Shown here: positions 21,891 through 32,658 of the stretch, in pieces
How the letters are laid out: each line of letters begins with the position of its first letter
Numbering within the stretch: position 1 is the first letter of the stretch
Assembly: GCA_963693365.1 (NCBI GenBank)
Contig: CAVNZM010000003.1
Span: 15,477,675-15,541,674, forward strand
Direction of reading: 5' to 3'
Length of the DNA: 64,000 nucleotides
DNA from: Amoebidium appalachense
Lineage: Eukaryota > Ichthyosporea
Notes under the pieces: model-generated
What the model was told of the DNA's origin: nothing
Database searches by the model: none
The model's input: the letters and a program-made list of their open reading frames with translations, nothing else
Translations under genes and position numbers: made by a program

Positions 21891-22050
21891 TGCAACCCAC
21901 AATCACAGCCCCTTCTCTGTGCAATCCCAAGTCCTCACCACCAGTTGATCGATTGCACTGTGAGTCAGGTGACCACCCATCCATGGTAAGCATATCCTCA
22001 GTAACCCCGAAAAACTTTAAAGGTCATCCCCCAAAAAAGCAGCTGAACAC
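21891..22050 (+). repeat. Dispersed repeat R2, copy 1
   Basis: CCCACAATCACAGCCCC, then CACCAGTTGAT, TCAGGTGACCACCCA, CTTTAAAGGTCATCCCC and a poly-C end. The word order matches four other copies in the window. Confidence 0.75.
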
Positions 22051-22488
22051 CCCCCCCCCCCCCCCCCCCCCCGAGTCCCCCCCCCCCCCCCTTTTCCCCA
22101 ATCCTACCCCGCCTCCCCCCTTCCCCTCCCCGCTCCCTCCTTAGGGGTCCTCCCCCCCCCCCCCCCCCCCCCCCCCTTCCCCAATCCACCCCCCTCCCTT
22201 CAAAAACCTCCCCATCCACCCACCTTTTCACACCTGAGTCATCGACCTGTTTGGACCCGTAGTAATTAGATATTTCATGCATGAGATTGCATATGAGACC
22301 GAAATATCCGACATGGGTATCGTGATAGACTCCAGAGTGCTAATAAAAGGAAAGGGAGAATGATGTGGAGTGGTGGCACATAGTGTAGGTGGGTGGGTAC
22401 CCCCCTGGTGAGGGACGGGGGGCGGGGAGGGGGGCGGGGGGGTGGGGGGTGACCGGGGGGAGAATGGTGGGAAGGGAGGGGCGGGGGG

Positions 22489-22551
<63 letters not shown>

Positions 22552-22745
22552 TTTGTGTAAGTAGTTAACTTTGCAAACCGGGTTAGTGAATAGTTTGTGA
22601 GATGGGACCAAAGCGGTGGCTAGAAACAATCCATAAAAAATTTGCTTTTTTTTTCCACGGAACCGAAAGTGTTTCCTTTCTTTTTTCAACTTAGGGGAAG
22701 GACAATTAGGAGAGAGAGGGGAGACAGCGGCGCCAGCGCGGAGGG

Positions 22746-22778
<33 letters not shown>

Positions 22779-22897
22779 GGGAGGGGGGGGGATGTGCTAA
22801 ATTTCTAACATCTGTGCCCAGACACCTCGGATTTGGCCCAATTCTTTGATTCTGATGTCGCATTAATTTCTATATGACATGAGTTGATCCCACCCAG

Positions 22898-23090
22898 CAT
22901 TCTGTCCCACAATCACAGCCCCGTCCCTGTGCACTCACCACCAGCTGATTGCACTCCTATCTGTCGGGTGGCCACCCTTACAGATGCATGCTGCTATGCA
23001 TTAGCGACGGAGTGATCGTGTTTACGATAAGGTCACCCATAACAGCTGCTAAACAAAATTAACCCTGCCCTGACTGCCAGCCATTTTTCC
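22898..23090 (+). repeat. Dispersed repeat R2, copy 2
   Basis: TCCCACAATCACAGCCCC, CACCAGCTGATTGCACTCC, GGTGGCCACCC, GGTCACCCATAACAGCTGCT. A poly-G tract lies upstream (22743-22778), and homology to the 34.6 kb copy continues downstream to about 23345. Confidence 0.75.
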
Positions 23091-23353
23091 CCGCAGACCC
23101 CTTTTGACATCTTCATCGTTAACTTTGCCTTCTTATCGTGTGACTCGGTAGCACGAAACAACGCATTACTCAGTCTGTGTGCCGGTTGAATTTTGACACC
23201 AGAGTCACACACGTATTCAACTCAGTTCATATACTAACGGTTCTGATTTTCGATTTGATAGAGCGAGACACATCATGATAGGGGATTGAATATTCGAAGA
23301 GGAGAGCGGTGGGTGACTGCCCATGGCCATGGGCGGGTGTGCGTGAGCGGGGA

Positions 23354-23360
<7 letters not shown>

Positions 23361-23440
<80 letters not shown>

Positions 23441-23500
23441 GGGGGGGGGAGGGGGGGGGGGGGAAGGGGGGGCGGGGAGGGGGGGGGGGGGGGGGGAGGG
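23361..23500 (+). repeat. Very long poly-G tract
   Basis: Nearly uninterrupted G for about 140 bases with few A. The exact length in the assembly should not be trusted. Confidence 0.9.
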
Positions 23501-23816
23501 GGGAGGGAGAGGAGTCTGCGGGGGGGGAGAGGGAAAAAGGTAGGGAAAGGAAAAGAGAGGTGCTTGACGAGGAGGAGAGCCTCGGAACAACCCTCCGCTT
23601 CCCCCTTCTGCCCTCCCCCTCCCCCTCTCCCTCCCATTCCCCCTCTAAATACAAAGTTGAGCTTCATAAAAAATCTGATCCACTAACAAATAATTCTCAT
23701 GATATCATAGTGCATCTTATCTTTTCTAGATTGGTGCACAAAGAGGCCTGTCCCTCCCCCCCCCTCCCCCCCCCCCCCCCCTGCCCGCCGTCTCTCTCTC
23801 TCTCTCTCCCCCCCCC

Positions 23817-23847
<31 letters not shown>

Positions 23848-23943
23848 ACCACCACCACCACCACCACCACCACCCTCCCCTTCCTGGCAACACATGTGTG
23901 CTTGTGTGTGTGCGCGCGCTTTTTAATTTGGAGATGGAGAGAA

Positions 23944-23977
<34 letters not shown>

Positions 23978-24263
23978 ACGTCCCAAGAATTCTTCTTTTC
24001 GTCCTTTTTTTTTAAAAAAAAAAAAAAAAAAATTTTTTCAGGATGGACTGGGGCCAGGGACGAGGGAAAAGAGGGAGGGGGGAGGAGGGAGGGGGGAGGG
24101 GGGAGGAGGGGGGAGGGGGAGCTCGTCAGCACCTTTTTTTCCATTTCCAATTTTTTCCATGAACCCCAGGCACCTGGAATTTAACATAAACCATTTGATT
24201 GCTTGGTGGATAACTGGGCACATCTAACAGCAGCTAGGGGCTTAGGATGAGTCCTAGCCCATA

Positions 24264-24489
24264 TATTCTGTCCCACAATCGATGCCCCGTTGCATTCACA
24301 ACCAGCTGATTACACTCCGGGTCAGTCCGGTGACCACCCAAACACATGCCTAGTGGCATAAAATGATGCATCCTGAACTGCTTGTTCTTTGCCCTCAAAG
24401 CCTGCAATGTTACAGTGCGAATGATCTTTGGCAAATGGCAAATGGTCGCCCCCAACAATGTTTGCTAATCTCCCCCCCCCCCCCTCCCC

Positions 24490-24506
<17 letters not shown>
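24264..24506 (+). repeat. Dispersed repeat R2, copy 3
   Basis: TCCCACAATCGATGCCCC, ACCAGCTGATTACACTCC, GGTGACCACCCA and CCCCAACAATGTTTGCTAA, ending in poly-C. Confidence 0.65.
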
Positions 24507-24520
<14 letters not shown>

Positions 24521-24639
24521 ACACATAACACCACCGTCCTAAACCCCCCGCTCAAACCTCACCACCAACCTGTCCACCACTCCCCACGAACCACTACCGC
24601 AGACCGCCACAATTAGTATGTGCATCTGTGATATGTACG

Positions 24640-25227
24640 GCACCCAAACAGTTACTATCCTTCCCGCTGCTGATTTTTTTTCTCACCATTTGATACCACG
24701 ATAAATATCAACCTGCACCCTATTCCGTTCTATGACACCATAGTTTTACTATGAGTCATCTGCAGTGCCAGCACGAAAAACTTGGCAAAGGAGGCTGCCT
24801 TTTAATTCAGCCCCTTTCCAACAACCACCTAATTGACTTCACCATTCTGGAATACTTTATTCATATGACTCATTAATAGCCGCTGCCTAAGGCCAGTGAT
24901 TTTTGTGGCCGTGTGCTGAGGGAATGATTCCTCTGGTGCTCAACAGTTGGTGTGCCCATTGTCGGACTGAGGTAGGGACAGGAAACGAGGTAGGTGGGCA
25001 AGGGATCAAGGTGGTGGTGGTGGTGGTGGGGGGGGGGATTCGGACAGGCAAGGGGCAAGGAGCAACCACCCAAACACTTTTGCAGAGTGAGTGTTGAAAG
25101 CCAGGAAAGGGACGACACAGTCTGATGGGCTTTCAGGTCGAATCGGCACATGCTATCATTCTTTCTTTCGTTTTCTTTTCCTTATTTTAGTCAATCAATA
25201 GATATTTTGATTAAATTTTGTGTGGGT

Positions 25228-25263
<36 letters not shown>

Positions 25264-25444
25264 AGGGAGGGGGTGGGGGGGAGAGGGGGTGGCAGTTAGG
25301 GCACCAGCCCGGACAGGCTACTAGGAGATTATGAAGGGTTTAAAAAGGGCGACACATCATAGAGGGGAGCGTGGTGGTGGCCGGTGATCATGACTGTGCT
25401 TGTTTCCTGCTGGGAATGGGTTAATTTTTTGTTTGGTGGTGGTG

Positions 25445-25494
<50 letters not shown>

Positions 25495-25590
25495 AGGGGT
25501 TGAGGGGGGGGGGAAGAGAGGGGGGGGGAGGGGGAGGGGGAGGGGGGGAGGGCGGGGGGAGGGGAGGGGGGGGAGGGGAGGGGGAGAGGG
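24640..25590. repeat. Segment shared with 35.6-36.97 kb
   Basis: Shared anchors: CCCCTTTCCAA followed by CCACCT (about 24816 and 36774), GTTGGTGTGCCCA (about 24944 and 36918), and a GTGGTGGTGGC, TGTGCTTGT, CCTGCTGG run leading to GT/poly-G (about 25368-25460 and 35650-35735). No coding sequence is visible. The copia element is inserted at its G-rich right end. Confidence 0.55.
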
Positions 25591-25596
25591 GGGGAG

Positions 25597-25902
25597 TGTC
25601 GAACAGGATAGCCATCCGGTATGCCCTGCGTTAGCGTAGCACTAGTGATCGGGAATATTCGAGATATTCGGGATAAACTGGTGGATAGGTTCACGATAGA
25701 TCAGGATAGATCTAGAAGAGTTTAGAAGATTCTATTGGAGTGCTTTGATTGGTAGCGACTAGATCCATAGCGGCGGGTAGACCAATCGGGAATAGTATGT
25801 AACATTCCAGTGAGCCAGACCACAAGTATATAAAGGTCCCGGCGGGCCAGTCAATGTAAGTCAGCAAATAATAAAGTCTCACAGAGAAACCTCTAAGTTA
25901 CG
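25597..25902 (+). repeat. Copia 5' LTR
   Basis: Begins TGTCGAACAGG. It contains a TATA box TATATAAA (25827-25834) and AATAAA (25870-25875), giving a plausible promoter and polyadenylation signal. The final base is G, where the 3' LTR has A. Confidence 0.92.
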
Positions 25903-25916
25903 GTTACGGACCCAGT
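25903..25916 (+). other. Copia primer-binding site, half-tRNA type
   Basis: GTTACGGACCCAG follows the LTR directly. It differs at two positions from GTTATGGGCCCAG, the complement of the initiator-tRNA-Met anticodon arm used by copia elements (established for Drosophila copia). The assignment is inferred from this similarity. Confidence 0.6.
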
Positions 25917-25949
25917 ACAACGCTACGATCAAGCGACTGTTGAGACAAG

Positions 25950-28900
25950 ATGGGAAGAGCAAAATGTCCAGTTCCCATGTATGAAGGAGAAGGCAAGGGC
26001 AAAATCTCCTACTCAATGTGGGCCATGCGCATGAAGTGCTTCCTCGAGGGCGAGGAATTATGGTACACGATTGAAGACGTGGCTCCTGAAGTGATAGGAG
26101 AGGACGGCGAACCGGTGGAGCAACCTCTGGTGGAGATCGACCCCTTGGACCAGAAGAAGGCGACTTCCTACCTGGTGGAGACACTAGGTGATGTACCTGC
26201 AAGCCTGTGTCGGCGAGCTATTGCCGTAGGAAATCCCAAGGACATATGGGATACGGTAGCATCATACGCTGCGCGCAACACAGATGAGCACAAGAGAATG
26301 TTGATTCAACAGTTCTGGCGTGCTGATATGATGCCGACGGAAAGCGTGCTGGAGTATGCGGCCCGTCTGGAGTGCATTGTGCAGGATCTTCTTCATATCG
26401 ACCCCAATGGAGTTAGTGAGGACATGGTTGCCGAGAAATTCCTGGACGGTGTAGGCGCTGACGACCGATTCCGCACCGACGTTAGGACCATTCAAGCTTT
26501 ACCAGCAGCTGAGAAGACAATGGAAAAGATAATCGCCAAGCTGCGTGGTTTTGAGGAGAACGAGGCTGCAAGGGAACAGCAGCGGGTGATGATGACCAGC
26601 ACCCAATGGCGCGGCGGTACGCCACGACAGGACACCGGCAAGCCGCGCGTGACTGACATATCCAAGGTGGAGTGTTACAAATGTCACAAGTTTGGGCACT
26701 ACAAGTCACAGTGTCCAAAGAAGAAGAAGGGCGGCAATCGCGGCGACAAGGCGAAGCAGAACGGAGCTTCCAAGGAGATACTCGCCATGGCGGTAAACAG
26801 CGGACTCCCTTCTTCAACTGAGTGGTATTGGGACTGCGGCGCAACCTCCCATGTCACATGCCGAAAGGACTGGATGGAAGACTTCCGGTCGATCACACCC
26901 AAACCCGTCGCTCTGGGTAACACCCCGGGTGTGATGGCGCTAGGAATAGGCGTCGTAAGATTAACAAGTGAGTTCCAGGGCAACAGCATGACATTTAGAC
27001 TGCAGAATGTGCTGTACGTGCCAGCATTTGGAACTAACGTGATGTCGGCTTCAAGCGCCGGCAAGCACGGGTTAAGAGGCATCACCGACGGTCGACAGTG
27101 TACGATTGAGAGTGCCACAGATGGCCAAGTTGTGGCCCGTGGGGTAGTGGAGGGAGGCCTGTATCGTCTCCTAGTGAAACCCGTATGTGAGAGCGTGAAC
27201 ATGGTGACCACTGCAGTCGGCAGCAGTGGGGGTAACACCGTGTGTGAGCCGGTAAAGGGCAGCGCCAGTTTATGGCACCGGCGGTTTGGTCATGTGGCAA
27301 TAAACACGCTACAGAAGATGGTTAAAGAAAACATCGTCGAGGGTCTGTGCATCGACTGCAAAACCCAGGATGACGGTGTGTGCGAGGGATGCGCGAGAGG
27401 GAAGCAAGCCCGGCTCTCTTTCAGTAAGCTACCCCGCAAGACAGCGCCAGCGAAGCTCGACAGAGTTCATTCTGATGTGGCAGGACCGTTCAACAAGGAG
27501 TCGCTGCAAGGTTCCAAGTATTATGTCACCTTCATCGACGACAAGACAAGGTTCACTACGGTGTACTTCATGAAACATAAATCCCAAGTGCATACTTACT
27601 TCAAGAAGTACAAGGCACACGTAGAGAAGCAACACGGTGCCAGCATCAAGATTCTGCGTTCCGACAACGGGGGTGAGTACACCTCCACTGAGTTCAAGTC
27701 GTTCCTGGAAGCGTGCGGCATTGAACATGAGGCGACAGTCCCTTACACACCAGAGCAGAATGGTGTAGCAGAGAGGGCTAACAGGACCATTGTCGAGACG
27801 GCGCGCTGCATGCTGCAGTCAGCAGGCATGAGTATGGGGTTCTGGCAGCTAGCAGTACAGGCAGCTGTGTACATCAAGAACCTGACGCCAACCACAGTAC
27901 TGGGTGGCATGACACCTTGGGAGGCATGGTATGGAGAGAAGCCCGATGTTAGCCATCTACGTGTATTTGGTAGCAAGGCATTTGTCCATGTGCCGAAGGA
28001 CGAGCGCAGGAAGCTAGACGCCAAGAGTCGGGAGTGTAAATTCGTCGGCTACACAGGTGACAGCAAGACGTACTTGTTGTGGGACACCGAGGCGCGCAAG
28101 ACTATCGTCGGGCGAGATGTGGTGATCGATGAATCATGCACCCCAAAGGCCGGTATTCCGGTGGTGCAAGATGAGCCAATGGAATTGCTGATGCATAAGC
28201 CAATCGGAAATCAGCAGAGCTTGGAATCGAGGGATCCAATCAGCGCCAAGAAGCAACATTCCTTTCGGAAGTCTACAATCGGCACTGACAGTGGATATGA
28301 TTCAGATGCTATCGGCGACGGCGCGGGCGAGGACAGCGGCGATTCGGACGCGGCAGGGTCAGGAGACGAGGAAGATAGTGCAGAGTTGCAGGTTGCAACC
28401 AGAAGTGCCTATCCGTCTATGACTACAAGGCGCGGTGGGACCTACGGCATCAACGCAGGTGTAGTAGAGTACCGCGACAGTATCAGCATGGCAATTGAGA
28501 GTGCTGATAGCAATGAGGATGACCCTGTGACACTGGAAGAAGCAATCTCCAGGCCAGATGGTGCAAAGTGGAAGGCTGCGCTGGACGAGGAGTACGAATC
28601 TCTAGTCAAGAATGGGACATGGTCACTGGTGCCACTCCCACCAGGTCGTCGGGCAGTTTCCTTCAAGTGGGTCTTCAAGATGAAACGCAACGCCGACGGC
28701 AGTGTCGAGCGCTACAAGGCCCGTGGTGTGGCCAGGGGCTTCTCTCAGCAAGAGGGGATAGACTACGAAGAGACCTTTGCCCCGGTGGCCAAGTTCACCA
28801 GCTTCAGACTTCTCTTCGCTATGGCAGCGGCAGAGAACATGCACCTCACACAAATAGATATCGTCACGGCGTTCCTGAACGGCGACATCAAGGAAGAGCT

Positions 28901-29960
28901 GTACATGCAGCAACCGCGTGGGTACGAGGTACCCGGAAAGGAAGACTATGTGTGTCGTTTGCACAAAAGTCTGTATGGCCTCAAGCAAGCAGCAAGGTGC
29001 TGGAATGAGAAGATGCATGAGGCTATGGTCGATCTTGGCTTCACACGTGTGGAAGCTGATCGATGTGTCTACTTCAAGGTCAACGGAAGTGGAAAGACGG
29101 TGGTGGCTGTGCATGTGGACGACATGCTAGTGGCGGCGTCGACAGATGATCTTATTCAAGAATTCGTCAGGCAGGTTGCGACGAAGTTCTCCGTCAAGGT
29201 GATCGGCGAGCCAAAGCTGCTACTCGGTGTGCAGGTCAGTCGTGACGCTGCAACAGGCGATATAAAATTGTCACAGGAAACGTACATCAAGTCATTGATG
29301 CGGCGCTTCAACATGGTCGACTGCAAGGCTAAGTCAACACCGCTACCGGAGCGATGCGTGTTGAGCAAGGCCATGAGTCCGGCAAGCGAGGAGGAGAGAG
29401 TGGCGATGCGGCAAGTTCCTTATGCCAGAGCTGTGGGCTCCTTAATGTACGCAATGGTGGCCACCCGGCCAGACATTGCACAAGCAGTGGGGGAACTTAG
29501 TAAGTTCGTGAGCAACCCGGGACTTCAACACTGGGACGCAGCCAAACATCTTCTCCGGTACCTCAAGGGGACAACCAACTACGGGATTGTCTACCGCGGA
29601 GGACGAGGAGGGAGTACAACAGTGGAGGGATTCACTGACTCCGATTACGCTGGCAACTCCGACGACCGTAAGTCGACGAGCGGATACATCTTCACTGCCA
29701 ATGGATCTGCCATCAGCTGGGGCAGCAAGCAACAGAAGACTGTGGCTACTTCATCTACAGAGGCGGAGTATATGGCTACGTGCCTGGCAGTCAAAGAGGC
29801 TAAGTGGCTACGACAGCTGCTGGGGCAGCTGGGCTACGATATGAGTGAGGCGACCATCGTCTACGCCGACAACCAGGCCAGCATCAAGCTTGCAAGGAAC
29901 CCGATGCTCCATAACAGGAGCAAACACATCGACGTTCAGTACCACTACACCCGTGAGTGA
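25950..29960 (+). CDS. Copia Gag-Pol polyprotein (1336 aa to an in-frame TGA)
   Basis: Encodes particle protein and the enzymes for element replication. Domains in order: Gag with a CX2CX4HX4C zinc knuckle (CYKCHKFGHYKSQC, about residues 241-254); protease with the site reading DCGATSH (about 292-298) where most copia elements have DSG; integrase HHCC finger (LWHRRFGH to CEGC, about 441-480) and DDE residues in SDVAGPF (about 507), SDNGGEY (about 571) and PEQNGVAE (about 601); reverse transcriptase from FKWVFKMK (about 905) to the catalytic HVDDML (about 1055); RNase H with TDSDYAG (about 1229) and ending near SKHIDVQYHYTRE. The start is the first ATG after the primer site, as usual. After TGA at 29958-29960 the same frame stays open for 41 codons to TAA at 30084-30086 with copia-like sequence, so the stop looks like a late nonsense change. 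Confidence 0.93.
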   Translation: MGRAKCPVPMYEGEGKGKISYSMWAMRMKCFLEGEELWYTIEDVAPEVIGEDGEPVEQPLVEIDPLDQKKATSYLVETLGDVPASLCRRAIAVGNPKDIWDTVASYAARNTDEHKRMLIQQFWRADMMPTESVLEYAARLECIVQDLLHIDPNGVSEDMVAEKFLDGVGADDRFRTDVRTIQALPAAEKTMEKIIAKLRGFEENEAAREQQRVMMTSTQWRGGTPRQDTGKPRVTDISKVECYKCHKFGHYKSQCPKKKKGGNRGDKAKQNGASKEILAMAVNSGLPSSTEWYWDCGATSHVTCRKDWMEDFRSITPKPVALGNTPGVMALGIGVVRLTSEFQGNSMTFRLQNVLYVPAFGTNVMSASSAGKHGLRGITDGRQCTIESATDGQVVARGVVEGGLYRLLVKPVCESVNMVTTAVGSSGGNTVCEPVKGSASLWHRRFGHVAINTLQKMVKENIVEGLCIDCKTQDDGVCEGCARGKQARLSFSKLPRKTAPAKLDRVHSDVAGPFNKESLQGSKYYVTFIDDKTRFTTVYFMKHKSQVHTYFKKYKAHVEKQHGASIKILRSDNGGEYTSTEFKSFLEACGIEHEATVPYTPEQNGVAERANRTIVETARCMLQSAGMSMGFWQLAVQAAVYIKNLTPTTVLGGMTPWEAWYGEKPDVSHLRVFGSKAFVHVPKDERRKLDAKSRECKFVGYTGDSKTYLLWDTEARKTIVGRDVVIDESCTPKAGIPVVQDEPMELLMHKPIGNQQSLESRDPISAKKQHSFRKSTIGTDSGYDSDAIGDGAGEDSGDSDAAGSGDEEDSAELQVATRSAYPSMTTRRGGTYGINAGVVEYRDSISMAIESADSNEDDPVTLEEAISRPDGAKWKAALDEEYESLVKNGTWSLVPLPPGRRAVSFKWVFKMKRNADGSVERYKARGVARGFSQQEGIDYEETFAPVAKFTSFRLLFAMAAAENMHLTQIDIVTAFLNGDIKEELYMQQPRGYEVPGKEDYVCRLHKSLYGLKQAARCWNEKMHEAMVDLGFTRVEADRCVYFKVNGSGKTVVAVHVDDMLVAASTDDLIQEFVRQVATKFSVKVIGEPKLLLGVQVSRDAATGDIKLSQETYIKSLMRRFNMVDCKAKSTPLPERCVLSKAMSPASEEERVAMRQVPYARAVGSLMYAMVATRPDIAQAVGELSKFVSNPGLQHWDAAKHLLRYLKGTTNYGIVYRGGRGGSTTVEGFTDSDYAGNSDDRKSTSGYIFTANGSAISWGSKQQKTVATSSTEAEYMATCLAVKEAKWLRQLLGQLGYDMSEATIVYADNQASIKLARNPMLHNRSKHIDVQYHYTRE

Positions 29961-30210
29961 GTGGAGAATGGGGATGTAGAACTTGTGTATTGCAGCACGA
30001 ACAGTAACGTGGCCGACATGTGCACCAAAGCTTTAGGGAGACTTAAGTTGGTGCAGCATCGGCAGGCCATCGGCATGGCTGAGTAAGAACTACAAATAGT
30101 GTAGTGTTAATGTTCGTGTAGTAGGTGTTATATGTGTTAGTATAGTAGCATAGTTTTAGAGTTGCATCTTAGGTTTAGGTTGCATGCGGTACATAGATAG
30201 AACACAGTGC

Positions 30211-30219
30211 AAGTGGGGG
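30211..30219 (+). other. Copia polypurine tract
   Basis: AAGTGGGGG immediately before the 3' LTR, the expected site of plus-strand priming. It is short and contains one T. Confidence 0.6.
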
Positions 30220-30525
30220 TGTCGAACAGGATAGCCATCCGGTATGCCCTGCGTTAGCGTAGCACTAGTGATCGGGAATATTCGAGATATTCGGGATAAA
30301 CTGGTGGATAGGTTCACGATAGATCAGGATAGATCTAGAAGAGTCTAGAAGATTCTATTGGAGTGCTTTGATTGGTAGCGACTAGATCCATAGCGGCGGG
30401 TAGACCAATCGGGAATAGTATGTAACATTCCAGTGAGCCAGACCACAAGTACATAAAGGTCCCGGCGGGCCAGTCAATGTAAGTCAGCAAATAATAAAGT
30501 CTCACAGAGAAACCTCTAAGTTACA
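30220..30525 (+). repeat. Copia 3' LTR
   Basis: Matches the 5' LTR except C for T in AGAGTCTAG, C for T in the TATA box (TACATAAA, 30450-30457), and the terminal A. It ends ...TTACA, giving TG...CA ends, and is followed by GGGAG. Confidence 0.92.
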
Positions 30526-30530
30526 GGGAG

Positions 30531-31321
30531 GGGGGGGGAGGGGGAGAGGGGCAGATTTCTTTGCGACACGGGTCGTGGTATGGGATCCAAGTGGTGGCCA
30601 TGATTGAATAGTTGTTTCAACACTCACTCGAGTGCATAGAGCTTTTGTTTACGGTCATATTCATATACGGTTATGTTTGAGTCAAAACTGTACCGGTGAC
30701 GAGCTTCACTAGCAACCTGCTAATTGTGCTCATTAATTAATATTCCCGGTTCAGATGATGTCATGTCTATATTTGCCACAGGATTCTATTCTTAGAGTGG
30801 TAGTGTGCTTTATTCCCGGGTATTCTCAGATTATATTTAGTTGTTTGTAGTTTTACGTTTAACTGCAATTGGTGTGTTAAACACGTTTATTTGTGTGCTT
30901 TGGTGCAAGTTAACTAGCCACTCATCGTGCACAGTTAACTTTTATATCTTTAACGACTTGTTTTCATTGTGCTCTCTTTTCGGCCATGCTGTACATGGCC
31001 CACCACCAGGGTGCACACGAGGCCACCATGTGGTGGCCAACGACTATATAAAGCAGTGCCTCTCATGCCACAAGCATGGGAAGCAGAACGTTTGATTTAC
31101 ACTTTTCTATTTCGTTTTCAGTGCACAAAACACAGATTAGTTACCCATCATACACGACACTATGTCTGACAACTTACAGTTGCAGCAACTAGTCCAACTA
31201 CTGGGGCAGAGGTTGGCCTCACAAGATGCAATCATTTCTGACTTACAGAAGGAACAACGTGCACTAGAACTAGCTTCTATGAACACAACGTCCAACAGGA
31301 GGGGGAGGGAAGGGGCGGGGG

Positions 31322-31346
<25 letters not shown>
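30531..31346 (+). other. Flank with TATA box and short coiled-coil-like reading frame
   Basis: After the copia element, this DNA has TATATAAAG at about 31045 and, about 110 bases later, an ATG (31162) opening a frame with glutamine- and leucine-rich heptad-like sequence (LQLQQLVQLLGQRL, IISDLQKEQRALEL) for about 48 residues before it runs into poly-G at about 31311. A truncated Gag start is possible, but no family is recognised. Confidence 0.35.
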
Positions 31347-31351
<5 letters not shown>

Positions 31352-31352
<1 letters not shown>

Positions 31353-31758
31353 GTTGGAGTGCAGACTTACGCTCACTCCACAATATGTGTATGTTAGCTT
31401 TACAATTGGTTCCGTGTACACAGACACACGCTGACACTCGATCACCACATGCACATCTGCATAGTTGAGGAATGTTGCCAATTGTGTTTTGACTGCAAAC
31501 GATTGGTTCACTGGTCCCAGAGATCTCTAAATGAAAGTAACCAATCCGATTAGCGCCTGGCATCCGGATTACATTCCAGACTGCTGCCCCACGGGTATAT
31601 AAGCCACGGCTCTGCCAGGTGCAGAAATGGAGTTCAGTCATGGAGTAAAGACATGGAGTTCAGTCATGGAGTTAACACACTGAAAGCAGTAAAAAAACGG
31701 GTCAGCGCCCAAGCGCGCCACGACGAGGGCCTAGTCACAGCGGACTCTACTTCCAACA
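31352..31758 (+). repeat. TRIM LTR A (407 bases)
   Basis: Carries TATATAA (31596-31602) and an ATGGAGTTCAGTC-type minisatellite downstream of it. Same length as LTR D, and the sections compared by eye match. Confidence 0.88.
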
Positions 31759-31773
31759 GGGTTATGGGCCCAG
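31759..31773 (+). other. TRIM primer-binding site (first of three)
   Basis: GGGTTATGGGCCCAG directly after the LTR end, fully complementary to the initiator-tRNA-Met anticodon stem-loop as known from Drosophila. The same word follows LTR B (32439) and LTR C (33105). Confidence 0.8.
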
Positions 31774-32060
31774 ACACGACACCGCGGCCTCTAACTTCAC
31801 GTCCCCTACGACGCCTTGAACGGAGGAGCCAGAAACCGACTTCTAGGCTGTACCCTACACCCGCGAGCGTATTTCCGTGAAGTAGAGACTTTCGCTTCCA
31901 CAAACTCCATCCGCAGCAGCCTGCGACATCAACGTCAAGTATTCCACTTCATTGGCGGGGCACGCACCACAGTGGAATGCACACCCCGGTCTACCCTGCA
32001 AGCAGCCACACTCACTCTCTCTTCTCTAGTGGTGTGTACACTTCTCCAATTGGGTAGGGG

Positions 32061-32438
32061 TGTTGGAGTGCAGACTTACGCTCACTCCACTATATGTGTA
32101 TGTTAGCTTTACAATTGGTTCCGTGTACATAGACACATGCTGACACTCGATCACCACATGCACATCTGCATAGTTGAGGAATGTTGCCAATTGTGTTTTG
32201 GCTGCAAACGATTGGTTCACTGGTCCCAGAGATATCTAAATGAAAGTAACCAATCCGATTAGCGCCTGGCATCCGGATTACATTCCAGACTGCTGCCCCA
32301 CGGGTATATAAGCCACGTCTCTGCCAGGTGCAGACATGGAGTTCAGTCATGGAGTTAACACACTGAAAGCAGTAAAAAACGGGTCAGCGCCCAAGCGCGC
32401 CACGACGACCCTAGTCACAGCGGACTCTACTTCCAACA
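32061..32438 (+). repeat. TRIM LTR B (378 bases)
   Basis: Shorter minisatellite section and several private substitutions (for example CTATATG for CAATATG near its start). It is followed by the shortest internal, which lacks about 84 bases relative to the others. Confidence 0.85.
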
Positions 32439-32658
32439 GGGTTATGGGCCCAGACACGACACCGCGGCCTCTAACTTCATTAGAGACTTTCGCTTCCACA
32501 AACTCCATCCGCAGCAGCCTGCGACATCAACGTCAAGTATTCCACTTCATTGGCGGGGCACGCACCACAGTGGAATGCACACCCCGGTCTACCCTGCAAG
32601 CAGCCACACTCACTCTCTCTTCTCTAGTGGTGTGTACACTTCTCCAATTGGGTAGGGG

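Larger units (their letters stand above)
25597..30525 (+). mobile_element. Ty1/copia LTR retrotransposon, near-complete
   Basis: Two 306-base LTRs (25597-25902, 30220-30525) bound a gag-pol frame. A 5-base target duplication GGGAG flanks the element (25592-25596 and 30526-30530) inside a G-rich tract. Integrase lies before reverse transcriptase, which places it in Ty1/copia (Pseudoviridae-like) rather than Ty3. Three differences between the LTRs imply recent insertion. One in-frame TGA late in RNase H is the only break seen in the coding region. Confidence 0.95.

Noticed and set aside
23217-23667. Proline-rich minus-strand frames over the poly-G tract
   Set aside because: Homopolymer artefact; no conserved sequence at either end.
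25879-29844. Several antisense and shifted frames over the copia element
   Set aside because: They are shadows of the gag-pol frame, which alone carries recognisable domains.
29958-29960. TGA as a programmed readthrough or selenocysteine codon
   Set aside because: No downstream structure was recognised, and a single young mutation in one copy is simpler. Kept only as an alternative.
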